Origin: Kitagawia praeruptora
Lineage: Eukaryota > Streptophyta > Magnoliopsida > Apiales > Apiaceae
Assembly: GCA_037693485.1 (NCBI GenBank)
Contig: CM075354.1
Location: 92,997,001-93,061,000 of the forward strand
DNA length: 64,000 nt
Direction of reading: 5' to 3'
The notes under the pieces were generated by a model, which was given only the letters and a program-made list of their open reading frames with translations, did no database searches and was not told the DNA's origin. This document shows positions 45,358 to 56,994 of the stretch, in pieces; the first letter of the stretch is position 1; the number at the start of each line of letters is the position of its first letter. A program made the translations under genes and the position numbers.

Positions 45358-46165
45358 ATAGAAGATTGCTGCGTGTGCGTACATGAATAGAAAAGAATCT
45401 AAGATGTATCTAAGTAGACTAAGATACTCTGTTGTCTCTATCGCATGGGGTGTTGAGCTGCTGTCGTTTTCAAGTGGCAGCTCATTATAATTTGCACACC
45501 CATGTGACTTTCCTAAATTGCTATACAGACAGGATAAACCTTATAAGTAAAGCAACCTAGATTCTTTCTATTTCTAGCTAATACAATTATAGTAGATGTG
45601 GATATTACATACACCTCGAATTGACCAACCTTCTCTTTTGAATCTCTTAAGCTTCTGTCATAGTCTTTGCAGGTCTGCTACAAACGATAGAGTGTTGCAG
45701 CAAATCTGTTTCTTGAACATGTAACCTGTCACGGGCTTTGACTGAGAAAAATACCCAAATCAAATAATTAAGGTGACAGTAACCTTAACCGCAGAGTCTG
45801 TTGTCAAAGGAATATTCAGTAGTTGACAATACGAGCTCCCGCCAATGTTCTTGTCGGAACTCCAGACTTACTGTCAAGTGTGAGAATGTTACTGTCCCAT
45901 GCTTCAGCCAATGTTGCTGTCAGATGTAGCTTTGTCGTGACTTTGCAACATTTGTCTTCTTGTAACTTTACTGTCAAGAACATGACAATAACTTTTATTC
46001 TTGCTGTCTTCTGGATGTATTCCTTGAGGCTTGAACAAATGTATGAACTTCTCCCACATCATACAATTATTACATGACAGCAATTATTCGAATACAAAGA
46101 CATACTCTGGCTGTGACAGTATGTTCAACTTAGTAAAAACTAAGTACAAGGAAATATAGTTAAGT

Positions 46166-49100
46166 TGTAATAACCCAAATTTCTGTACTTGAGAAAAAAA
46201 AAAATTCATTTTAGGGATGAATAGTGATTTTCATGGATGAATAGTAAAATTGTGGATGAATAGTGATTTTGAGGACTAGGAAAGCTTTTCGTGTTACCCT
46301 ATGTATGGGATAGGAAATGGATATTTCGAATTTATATTAGTAATTTACGAGGTAAATAAGTGTATGTAAATGCGGTCGGATTTCAGAAAATCCAAAGTTT
46401 ATTTTTATGGAATATTTGACCGGGTAGTGAAGAGTATATCAACTCGATCAGGGAATTGAGCTATTTAATTCGAGGATTTAAGGATTTTATATTTTACTAT
46501 TTTATTATATGTGATTTAAGGAATTGGAACGAAAACCCCTGAGTTAGTATAACGAACGTTCTAGGAATCGCTAGAACTTTATAACGAGATTAAGCGATTA
46601 AACGAACGAATTATGGATTTTGGGTTGAGTTCATAACAAGATTAAACCCCATATATTATCATCAAGAGAATTATATCAAGTGGATTAAAAGATTTAATTC
46701 AAGGATTAAAACAAAACAATTTAGGATTTAAGTGATTTAAATCACTTTAAATCAACCAAAAACCAACCAAATATCAACCAAGCTTCTTGCATACTCTTTG
46801 CACAAGGATCTAGGATCATAAAGTAGCTTTAAACATCTGATATTTATCTTCAAAACATCATCCAACCATAGTTGACAAGTCAAAGTAGATCAAAAGCAAA
46901 AGAAAGCCAAGAACACCATTTCTTTAACAAAATTCTGCTCCTTTTTAGCAAACCCATCGGGCCACTTCCAGCTACTCAAATTTGATGATCTATAGCTCAA
47001 AAGAAAGCCATTGAAGAGTAGAAGGTGTGGTAAAAATTTGAGAACCAAACTCCTATTTTTCGATTTTATATGAATTTTACAAGATGATGATGAATAGTAA
47101 TGAATAATGTTTTAAGTTTGTTTTCATGTTTTGTTCATGGCTTTTAGGCTTTGTTAAGACTACCCAAGGCTATTATAAGGTGTACAAAGCTTTGCTAGTG
47201 TTGTGAGAGTATCAAGAAGGTATAAACCTCAACTTTACCTTTTATTTATATGAGTTTTGGTGGAATTTTGATGTTAGTGTAAAGATGAGTTCATGTTAAG
47301 AGTTTATATGGTTGTTTAGCTTTGTTTTGAGGTGTTTATGTTGAGTGGTGGTCAAAGGACCTTACCACTGGCCCTATAGGCTTAGTATGATGGTTGGGTT
47401 GTAATATTAGAGTATGGGTTGCTTTGTGTGGCTTATTAGAGGAGTTACAAAATGGAAATGCTCGATTTAGAGCCGTCGTAATGCCCAAATTTCTCGTACC
47501 ATGTTGACAGTAGCCATCCGAGACCTTAATCATGTTTAAATGGTAACCACTAACCATATTGTGTAGATATTGTTGTCTAGTTTATGTGGCCGCAAGAATT
47601 GTGTCAAAAGAGTTTACGGTTTAGGAGATATGACCATTTTAGTGAAAGTTGTTCGAAGAATGATGTCGCAGAAATGTACCAACTTTGTGGTTATGTTTGA
47701 GAGCCTTAAATATGGAATTAGAGTATGATATTTTGAGGATTAATAATAAAGGTCAGTTAGAAAAGTATGAGCGAAGGTTTCGAGTCCAAAGGATTATTTT
47801 TCGATTTTATAAAAATGCGTCAGCCGAGGTTGCGCGAGTGAAAAGCCCTAAAAGGAACGACACTATTCACCACAACAACCCCTGCCCTGTTTTGGTAAAT
47901 TTCGAAAAATAGGTCTTCTGACCAGAGCCAAATCTTGAGTTGGTTATATTCTAGACATTCCCTAGATCGTGTACGCGAAAACGGTGCATCATTTGAGTTA
48001 ACGATTATCGAGTTATGAAGGTTTTAGTAAAAGTGGTACAATAGTAAAAATCCGCAGTTGACCCAACTTTGAAAATACATTTCACCTATCTAGACCCGTG
48101 TTTTCGAATCAAGATTTTTATGATATATATTACCAATACCAATGATGATTTTAGAAGTGGTTTTGTATTTAAATACGTTTCCATTAATTTATTAAAAGTG
48201 TTGGACTGCGAATCATGGAATGGTAATTCTCAGGAAGGTCAACTCTAGAGGTGATACTTTGACCATCCGTTTTGGCTAAGTTAAAAGAGGAATTTCGAGT
48301 CGACTAAAACACGAAATTTGTTAAGGATTATCAAGGCAACATATTGGTGTAAAGATCGAGGTTATAAATGCTTAACATGGATTCGAGGATCAATTTTGGA
48401 TTAAACTATGGCTAAGGTGTTTGCTGATTAACGTGAACTTAGTATGAGTTTAGAGGGACCCCTTAGTGCCTTGTTTGTGGTTGGATTAAGTGTCTGAGTA
48501 TTGAGTTATAACTGGATCGTATAGGGGATTAATCGCGTATTTTCCTGACTTTGTTTAGATTGTCGGATCCCGCTACGAGCCCCCTACTACATCCGGAACA
48601 CCAAGCAAGTATACTTAACCCTACTCTATTGTTCAGAGTATATATGTTTCAACGTATGGAGTATGCCATTTCAAATGTTTTATTTACAAGTTGCAAGTAT
48701 TTTATCTCGTTACTCAAATACCGGATATTGATGCAATTGAATGCATGTATATATATTATTGTTGTGAATGTTATCCGGATAGTATATAAGTATAGTAGTA
48801 TGTATAAGAGTTATTGGTCCATATGATTGGGACAAGTATCGAGGTACATTGTTCGTACTCGAAGGGAGATAAATGTTTTGGAAAATTATCTTGTTAATTA
48901 TTGGAGGTGATGAGATATTTGATCTGGATCATTTTATTCGAATCCATGATCAAAGCAGTCATTCATATTTCTCCTCTTATATTTTGAGAGGAGAGTGATT
49001 TATTGGAAGTAGTAATCATTCGTTGTTCCGAACGATGATAATTATTATAAGTTGAGGTGCACGTGGAATTATACGTGTCATCTAAGATAAAGAGTATATT

Positions 49101-50152
49101 GAGGTGCACGTGGAATTATATGTGTCATCTAAGATAAGGAGTATATTGAGGTGCACGTGGAATTATACGTGACATCTAAGGTGATAAATGTTAAAGGTGC
49201 CTAGGGATACTCTGGTACCCCAGGTTCTGGACTGGAGATAGTGTAAGAGACTGGTACGGCGGCCAGCCCAACAAAGGTGTATAAAAGCCCGGATGCGGCT
49301 TAGGGTGTGATAGGCGGATCAGCCTTTTACCTGTAGTAAATTGCAAGATGTATGGACTGATCATCCATTACAGCCCTGTGGATAAGAATCTCCTGAATAT
49401 AGTCCATCAACAGTGTAATTAATACCACAGGCGGGCGGGTATTAATTGCAGTATGAATATTATATTCTTACTCAGTTTTTGCGGGTAAATTTCAGTTTGA
49501 TGAGGAAATTATGGGGACTCTTTTCTCGAAGAAGTTTATAGTATATATATATGAGTAATATCCAAAGTGGGAGAGTTTAAGTGTTCAATTGTTTATTGCT
49601 AATCAAAAGAGGAATATATTTTTGAAATGATTTTGATAGTACATTGTTGAAGTACAATTCATATCTTTGAGTAAAAATATATATGATTCTGGTGTATAAA
49701 ACTTGCTGGGCATTCTTTGGCTCATTCTTGCTATTTAAATATTATTAAACAGCGGCGATCAGAGCTGGTACTAGTACGGCGAACCGTGATAAGAGGAAAG
49801 GTCCTGCAACGGACGTATCATGCTAGAAGAAAGGTTCCGGATATGAGAATAAGGTGGAAGATATATTATGAATTATATTGTGATATATGGGATTAACTGT
49901 TAAGTATTGTAATAGCTCTAGTGCTTTGAAGTTGTAATAAGATTATGGAGGATACTCTGATGTGTAAACACTTTTAGATTAGTAAGTTCTTGTTCTAAGA
50001 CTATAACCCGTGGAGTAGATTATGGAGTGTATTATGAATATTGTTGTAGATTATATTGTGAGCAGGTGGTAGAATATTCCGCAAAGGTATGTATCGGTAT
50101 GGTTAAGGTTGTGACGATCCAGATTCCTGGTAAGGGATTAGGGGGCGTAACA
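46166..50152 (+). mobile_element. Solo LTR, 3987 bp, probably Ty3/gypsy
   Basis: Starts TGTAATAACCCAAATTTC and ends AGGGGGCGTAACA. A perfect 5-bp duplication TAAGT flanks it (46161-46165, 50153-50157). It has no pol sequence and no significant ORF. A direct repeat of GAGGTGCACGTGGAATTATA occurs three times at 49051-49165. The length and TGTAATAACCC start suggest a long-LTR gypsy lineage such as Tekay, which is inference. It sits inside the Sirevirus-like LTR. Confidence 0.88.
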
Positions 50153-50189
50153 TAAGTTGTCTCTATGCTATCACCCATAAATCCCAACA

Positions 50190-50200
50190 ATCTCCCCCAA
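50190..50200 (-). promoter_or_regulatory. Polypurine tract of the Sirevirus-like element
   Basis: On the minus strand TTGGGGGAGAT immediately precedes the LTR start TGTTGGG, the expected position for the plus-strand primer. Confidence 0.7.
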
Positions 50201-50409
50201 TTTGTTTTTATGGACAATAACAACAAATTTACAATCAAAACGTGCTGACAACTTAACTAACATAGATCAGAATAGTTGAAATACCATAATTGATAAATGT
50301 TAAGAAAAATCTAGAACATAAAGCTTATGAATTAACTGCAAATCAATTGCTCCTATTGAATGAGCAAATCAGAGATTAACTTAGCTTGATTTTAGCAGTC
50401 TCCAGTTGT

Positions 50410-53400
50410 TCAGATTTTTCCCTCTCTTCTGAGAGCTTCATTTCTTGCTTTCCTGAGGTCTTCAACTAAAGCTTTCTCTTCTGGTGATCTTGCATCATCT
50501 TCAATGTTTTCAATGTACCCTTGAATCACTCGAGAAGGAAATACTTCAGCATCTTTTAGATCAAACCAAGTTTCAAAATCATAAGTGTATGTTCTGAACT
50601 TCAGAATTCCTTGGATGAACTTGAACCTCCTTCTAGGAAAAGCATTTAAGGATTCTTTTCTCTTTCTGTCTAGCTTTAGATCTTCATCTCTCCTTTGATC
50701 AAATATAACCTCTAGTTCCCAAGCAACTAGCATTTCGAGCTTATGAACTGATCCAACAACTTTCCAGTAGAGATCCTTCAATATACTGGTCTTCAGCTTA
50801 TGAAAACTATCAACATAGATTTCTTGATTTTTATCTATGATTCTCAGAGGATTATCCAGTACACAGGGTTGATAACCTGCTTTCTCACTGAATAGCCTGT
50901 TGATTTTCTTGTAGCTTTCATTCAGTCGAGCTTCTAGATCTTCAGCACTTTGTTTGGCAGATGTGGCAGGTTTGGTAGGTTTGGTAGGTTTGGTAGGTTG
51001 GGATGATTTAGCTTTAGCAGCCTGAGAAGCTTGCCCTGCTTCATATTCAGCCATGTCAGCCTTTGTAAAAGGACGATGTACTTCTATAAGGTCCACATCA
51101 GGCATTGGTTCCCCATCAGAACTAACTTCAAGGTCTGCATCATCATGTGCTCTCCAATCACCATACTTCTCATAAAATTCAGCATATCTTTTAGCATAGT
51201 ATTCTTTGACATGCTCTAAGATACTGATGGAAACATCTTGGTTTATTTCCATGAGAGTGATCATCCTTTCCAGAACGAAGAAATCAATTCTTCTCCTTAC
51301 CTTTACCATTTTGCATGAGAGATCATGCATGCCTACCACATGTGAAACTATCTCCATAGTGAAATCTGGTTCTACAGTTATGCATGTAGTTCCACAGTCC
51401 TTGAGATCATACTTGCGTACGTTTTTGTTGACTGGGTCCAGTTCCACTGAGACAGATGTAATGCTCCCATCAATTGACTTTTTCAATAGTTCAAAACTAT
51501 TTACTTTTCTCTTATCAATGGGCTTCTCTGTCAAAACTGCTCCATGCTTCTTCTTCCTTGCTGCTGCAACTGTCTTCCCTTTTATCTTGATTGTACGATA
51601 GGCTTGTGCTCTTGTATTTCTTCTGTTAGATGTGAAATTCTTAACAACCTTTCATACCTTGACAGTTTCTTCAAGTTGACCCTTGACAATATCTTTCATG
51701 ACAACAACTTTGACAGCTTCTTCTGTTTGGCTCTTGACAGCATCTTTCACTTGGGTGTCTTCAGCCATTCTGACAGTATCCTTGTTGACAGTATCTTTTT
51801 CAGCATTAAAGCATTCAACTACCAGTCTCAAGATACTTGCCTCCAAGGTTTCAAGAATTTCTAACTCCCCTTCATCATTGACAGCATCTTTCTTTTCAGT
51901 ACTAGGAGTTTCTTGCTCTTCTTGGGTAGCATCCATCTGAGTTTGTATAGCAACATTCTCAGATGATTCTCTCCTAGAACTCCTGATTTCTCCAGGTCCA
52001 CCACTTCCTCCAATTTCATCCTCATCATCATCCAAAGTATCATCATAGGTGCAGCTTCCTCCCATCTTGGCATTAGCATCAGAGATCAGCTTCTTTATGA
52101 TTGAGCTAATTTCCTCATCTCTTTTTGCCAATAGCCTATGAATATCCTTGACAGCTTTAACCTTATCACTAGTGATGCTGGATTTGAAAAGTTTCTTCAG
52201 CACTGTCATGATTGTTTCAGTGCTTAGTCCTGAGACTTTATCCAATGGTAAGAAATCCAACCTTCTTGCTCCTGTCTTTGTTATCCTTCTGAAACACACA
52301 CCATAAGGATTTTGAATCACCTCAAGGAGTTTGTCTTCAACCATCCTTTTAATTTGTGCTATCAGACTATCATTGAAGGTTGTTGAATTTTTGACTACCA
52401 AGGTTCCAAGGACTTGGAGTACTCTTGCATGCAGACTTTGTAAAAGTTGCATTGTGATGAATATGGTCAAACGATTCTTCAGATAAACTTGAACAGCCCA
52501 CCTTCTTTCCAAGTTGATTCTCACAGAGATACTTATTACTTTGCTCTTCAGTGTTGATGCCAATTTTGTAAAATCCCCCTACTTCACTAATTGATTCATC
52601 CACCAACTTACTAAAATCTTCATCTTTGTTGTTCAAAGTACTCTTCATGTGATCAATCATCATCAATTCTGCATCTTCAAGGGCATATTCACTTCCATCT
52701 GACCAAGTAGTTCCAGTAGATATGTTCACATACTCAGGCATTTTTCCTTTGCCTTTACCCAGAGCATTTTGAATTTCTTTTTCTCTCCATTCCTTCTGCA
52801 ACTTCTGGAATGGAGCTTCGACTTCCTTAGGATTTGGCTCATTGATTTTCAGTGGAGGCAATACTGTTCTTTCAGACTTTTGAGTCCCCTTTAATTGCTC
52901 CAACACTTCTTTAGATAACAACACTGCCTCACCATCTATTTCTCCTTCAATCAATTCACCATCTCCAGCTGCCTTTAGTTCTTCACCAAAGTTTCTTTCT
53001 TCTTTCTCTTGCTCCCCCTCACTTTCATCTCCATCTTCTTCCAAAACTTGCTCCCCCTCACTTCTTGGCTCCCCCTCACCTGTAGCTCCACCTTGTTTCT
53101 CCTTCTCTACCAGGTTTGCTTCATTCTAATCTACCACCTTCTCTCCCTTACCCTCATTCTGATCTACCACTTTCTCCCCCTTAGTTGAGTTGGCAGCATC
53201 AAGGATAGCAGAGAATGAGAGAAGAGTTTGTTAAATATCAGCAAAACCAGTAGCTACCATAGTGGACAGAGCATCAAGTTTAGCTTCCATGGATGCACAT
53301 CTGCCCTCAAGGGCTTCCAACCTTGATTCAGCTTGTTTAGAAGGACCACTAGTTCTCAATCTTTTTGGAGACAAAGAAAGAGACTTGGCAAGGAGGCTAT

Positions 53401-53796
53401 AGGGTTTCTCACACACTCACTGTTTTTCTGAGTGATCTCATCACTCCTCACAGAATGGCTCTCAAGGCCTAGTGCCTTTGTGTGTGGGGTTCCCTCAATT
53501 TCACTCCGGACATGCTCAAGTCCCTCACCTTTTGCCAGCTCTTTTGGCTGCCTCTCATTTTTATGCTCACCTCTCTTTTCTTTTATCTCTCTTTTTCTTT
53601 TCACTCCTTCACTCATCCTAGATGCATGGGTATGAGCAGTACTTGCATGCATTTTAATTGAAGAAGTAGAAAGTTTAGATCGTACCTTCAAAGTAGAGAT
53701 AGTCATTTTATCATCATCTGAAGCATCTTCAACAATTACTGTATCATGATCAAGCTATGTAGAGGTGAAAACATCTTTACCCAAAATGTTATTGTC
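50410..53796 (-). pseudogene. Sirevirus-like post-pol (env-like) ORF, degenerate
   Basis: The minus strand holds overlapping open pieces 53356-53706, 53231-53416, 52370-53044, 51652-52563 and 50410-51534, separated by stops and frame changes, between the LTR and the Athila junction. The protein is charged and helical. It includes a coiled-coil-like ESRLEALEGRCASMEAKLDA segment, an acidic EGEQ-rich region and a Pro/Thr repeat (PTKPTKPTKP). No zinc knuckle, protease or polymerase motif is present. An ORF in this position without enzymatic motifs is what Sireviruses carry as their env-like gene. I place it by position and style, not by a diagnostic motif. Confidence 0.55.
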
Positions 53797-54553
53797 CACG
53801 GGTGGGACTTTTGGAACCGTGCTTCGGTAACCCGTATTTCACACTTTTCGCCTTTTTATTAATTTAGAAAATAAAAAAAAAATCAAAAATAAAAAAAAAA
53901 TTAAAATCCAAAAAAATTAGTTAGAAATTACACAATTGTTGCATCATGCATTTAATCACTTGAGGCACACCATCTATATTTTTATTTTCTTGTTTTTAAT
54001 TTTTCGTACCTTATAAATTGTGGTGATCGCTGGAGGACCCAAAGATACGTTAAATCTCTTCTTTTCTTGATTTAGGACACGTAGTTTAGAGCATCCATAA
54101 CTGTTTATAGTTTTTTTTATATCTCGTTGTTTGTTGCATCATTTTTAATAAATTTTAAGCCAAAATCACTCATAAGATAAAGGGAGGGATTTCATCACTC
54201 TCTCTTTGGCCCAAAAACAATTTAATCCATCATTTTGCATACCAAGCCTTTAATAAAATTAATTAGACATTGGCCTATAGGATTTTCGCGCTCAATTAGG
54301 AAGGTACCTAAGAAACCACGTAATCTTTAATTATTCAGACTCTTTGGTGTGTAGGCAAGCGAAAGCTTACCTGGCCAATTAAGATTTGGTGTTTAGGCTC
54401 TTGCCAATGCTTGCACCTACCTGGCCAAATCGGTCCGAATAATTTCTGATTTACCGAATTTTTGGTGGTCCTTAAAGTTAGGAGCAATGTCTAGTTTATT
54501 TTCTTAAGGAACCCTAGGTCTAGAATTTTTCTTTTGATTTTACACCCTTTCTT
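53797..54553 (+). other. Athila 5' leader, truncated; no 5' LTR
   Basis: AT-rich leader ahead of gag. A tract TGGTGATCGCTGGAGGACC at 54020-54038 is a weak candidate for a primer-binding site. The sequence matching the 3' LTR start (TGATAAGTGC) is absent, so the element joins the Sirevirus-like ORF without a 5' LTR. Confidence 0.5.
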
Positions 54554-54604
54554 TTGTTTGTTTATTTTATCGTACTTATTTGCTACGTGCTTCTTTCGTG
54601 GTTT

Positions 54605-56203
54605 ATGCGAACTACTTGGATTAGGGATAATTCTGCTAGGCTAGTGAGATCATTTGAGATTTCTTCCTCTTCTGAATCCGAGTCTTTAGATAATTCCGAG
54701 CCAATAGTAACCATGGCCGTGTCTCTTAAGGATCATTGTTACTCCACCCGATCGTCCCAACCTTCGTGTATCACTTTCCCCCCGGTTAATGGTATTAATT
54801 TCGAGATTAAAGCTCACCACATTAGCATGTTACCTAAGCTTACCAGGAGTGATGGTGAGGACCCCTATCTGTTTATTCATGAATTCGAGGAGGTTTGTGC
54901 CTTACAAAAACTCCAACAATTAACCGAGGACTCAATTAGGCTTAGGCTCATTAATTTTGTGCTTAAAGAAAATGCTAAAAAATGGTTGTATAGCCTACCG
55001 GTTAATTCTATTTCCACATGGGAGGGATTTGTGGTAATTTTTCTAAAAAAAATATTTTCCTAATCACAAGACTACAAGGATTACAAATGAGATAAATCAA
55101 TTTCATCAAAAGGAAAAGGAGTCTTTTTGGAAATATTTTGATCGTTTTAAAAGTCTTTTATCACAATGCCCCCACCATGGAATAGAAAAATGGAGACTTT
55201 GTAAGATTGTTTACGAGGCCTTAGATAGTCCGACAACTGCTTTGTTAGAGTCTATGTGCCAAGGTAAATTTATGGAAAAAGATGAGGACGAAGGATGGGC
55301 CTTTTTCAAGGAATTAGCGGAAAAGACGATGTTGTGGGAGTCTACTAGGGAACATAATAAGTCCAACGAGTCGTCTAGTACATCTAGGGGTTTGCATTCG
55401 ATAGGAAATTCGATTGCAACCGATGCCAAATTAGCTACTCTTACTAGACGACTTGAAGCTTTAGAAACTCATAATGGTCCCACACCTACGTCCGTGTACC
55501 CGAACTATAATCCTTCGAACTTCGAGTCTCAACAATGTCCTGACTTTGAGCAAGTGAATGCAATGTTCCAACCTAGGCCTAGGAGTGACCCGTTTGCACC
55601 GACCTACAATACCGGGTGGAAGAACCACCCGAATTTTTATCCAAACCCGACTCCAAACCAAGGTCCTTATCCAAACCCGATTCAAGCTTCTTATCCAGCT
55701 CAAGTGCCCTTGAACCCTCCCGGGTTTAACGATTCAGATAAGCGACTTAATTCCTTAGAAAAGAGTATCGAGGCTTTATTGAAATCTCAACCTAATTTCA
55801 TGCAAACCATAACTCAAGATAGGCAATTGTTGAATTCTAATGCTCAAGCCATATCTAAGTTAGAAGTTCAATTGGGTCAATTAGCAAACAATATTTGTGA
55901 GCGAGAGAAGAACAAGTTTCCAAGTCAACCCGAGGTCAATCCTAAATTTTCTCTTAATCAAAGACCTCATGACAATGTGAATGCAGTCATGACAATGTGA
56001 ATGCAGTCATTTCCCTAAGGTCCGGTAAGCAAAAAGAAAATTATGTTGGTGACAAGTTTTCCGAAGAAGACGAGTCAAATTCTGAACCAAACGATAGTCT
56101 TGAACCCGAGAGTTCAAAAGAACAAGGATCAACGAGTGGGACAAAACCCGTCCCCGAAGAACCTACTGAACGAGTCTTTAAGCCGAAAGATCCTTATCCG
56201 TAA
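54605..56203 (+). pseudogene. Athila-lineage gag (decayed)
   Basis: From a likely ATG at 54605 the reading gives NFEIKAHHISMLPKLTRSDG, DPYLFIHEFEEVC and IRLRLINFVLKENAKKWLYS, the Athila capsid block. Frame is lost at about 55055 in an A-run, then recovered (NEINQFHQKEKESFWKYFDR, 55242-55996). A 20-bp tandem duplication (55971-56010) breaks the frame again, after which the basic/acidic tail continues to a TAA at 56201. The protein would package element RNA in virus-like particles; this copy cannot. Confidence 0.85.
55971..56010 (+). repeat. 20-bp tandem duplication inside Athila gag
   Basis: GACAATGTGAATGCAGTCAT occurs twice in direct succession (55971-55990, 55991-56010) and moves the frame into a TGA. 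Confidence 0.97.
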
Positions 56204-56985
56204 AGACTCATTTCTCCTAAACAAACAGCTCAAATGGACAAGATCTTTGAAGTTTTTAAGCAAGTCAAAGTCAACATTCCTCTTTTAGACGCGATTCAAC
56301 AAATTCCCTCTTATGCGAAATGTCTAAATGATTTGTGCACTCATAAGCGAACCAATCACGTCCCTAAGAAAGCCTTCTTGACTTCTCAAGTTAGTTCAAT
56401 TCTTTCGAACTAAATTCTCTTGAAATATAAGGACCCCGGTTGTCCTACAATTTCATGTGTCATATGAAATACTTTTGTGGACAAGGCATTACTCGATCTA
56501 GGCGCTAGTGTAAACTTGCTTTCCTTTTCTGTCTATCAAGCCCTAGGTTTAGGAGAGCTTCAAAGAACTAATGTTACGCTTCAATTAGCCGATCTTTCTG
56601 TCAAAATTCCTAATGGAAATATTGAAGACGTGCTGATTAAAGTAGGTGATTTTTTCTTCCCCGCTAACTTTGTCGTCTAGAAACCGAACCGGTCAAGGAC
56701 CCTAAGAATCAGATTCCTATCATTTTGGGAAGACCCTTTCTAGCAACTTCCAATGCATTGATTAATTGTAGGAATGGATTAATGAAACTAACATTTGGGA
56801 ACATGACCATTGACCTCAACATTTTTCATGTAGGAAAACAACCCAATTATTATTATGATCAACCTACGGATGTCAATTTAATTAATGAAATAGTTGATCA
56901 AGAATTCTTAAACCCTAATGATGCTCTTGATTTTTGTTTAAACCACTTTGGTCAAAATTGGGATGTTTCCGAATATATAAACTAG
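56204..56985 (+). pseudogene. Athila protease region (decayed)
   Basis: Homology continues through in-frame stops at 56411 (TAA) and 56465 (TGA) to the retropepsin site ALLDLGASVNLL (about 56486-56521) and LQLADLSVKIPNGNIEDVLI. A frameshift near 56677 is followed by PIILGRPFLATSNALINC. A further TAG at 56983 lies where the chain should continue toward reverse transcriptase. The DLGAS triad is intact. Confidence 0.82.
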
Positions 56986-56994
56986 GTCAATGAA

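Larger units (their letters stand above)
32825..50189 (-). mobile_element. Sirevirus-like (Ty1/copia) 3' LTR, split by nested insertions
   Basis: On the minus strand the LTR starts TGTTGGGATTTATGGG at 50189, directly after a purine tract TTGGGGGAGAT (50190-50200), and ends ACTCCTGGACCAACA at 32825. The 5' TGTTGG and 3' CCAACA are inverse. Its own sequence is 50158-50189, 45358-46165 and 32825-33042, about 1058 bp. It is interrupted by a solo gypsy LTR and a CACTA-like unit. The 3' segment carries the pyrimidine-rich CAACCCCCCCTTCTCC typical of these LTRs. The upstream env-like ORF at 50410-53796 supports the assignment. Confidence 0.75.
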
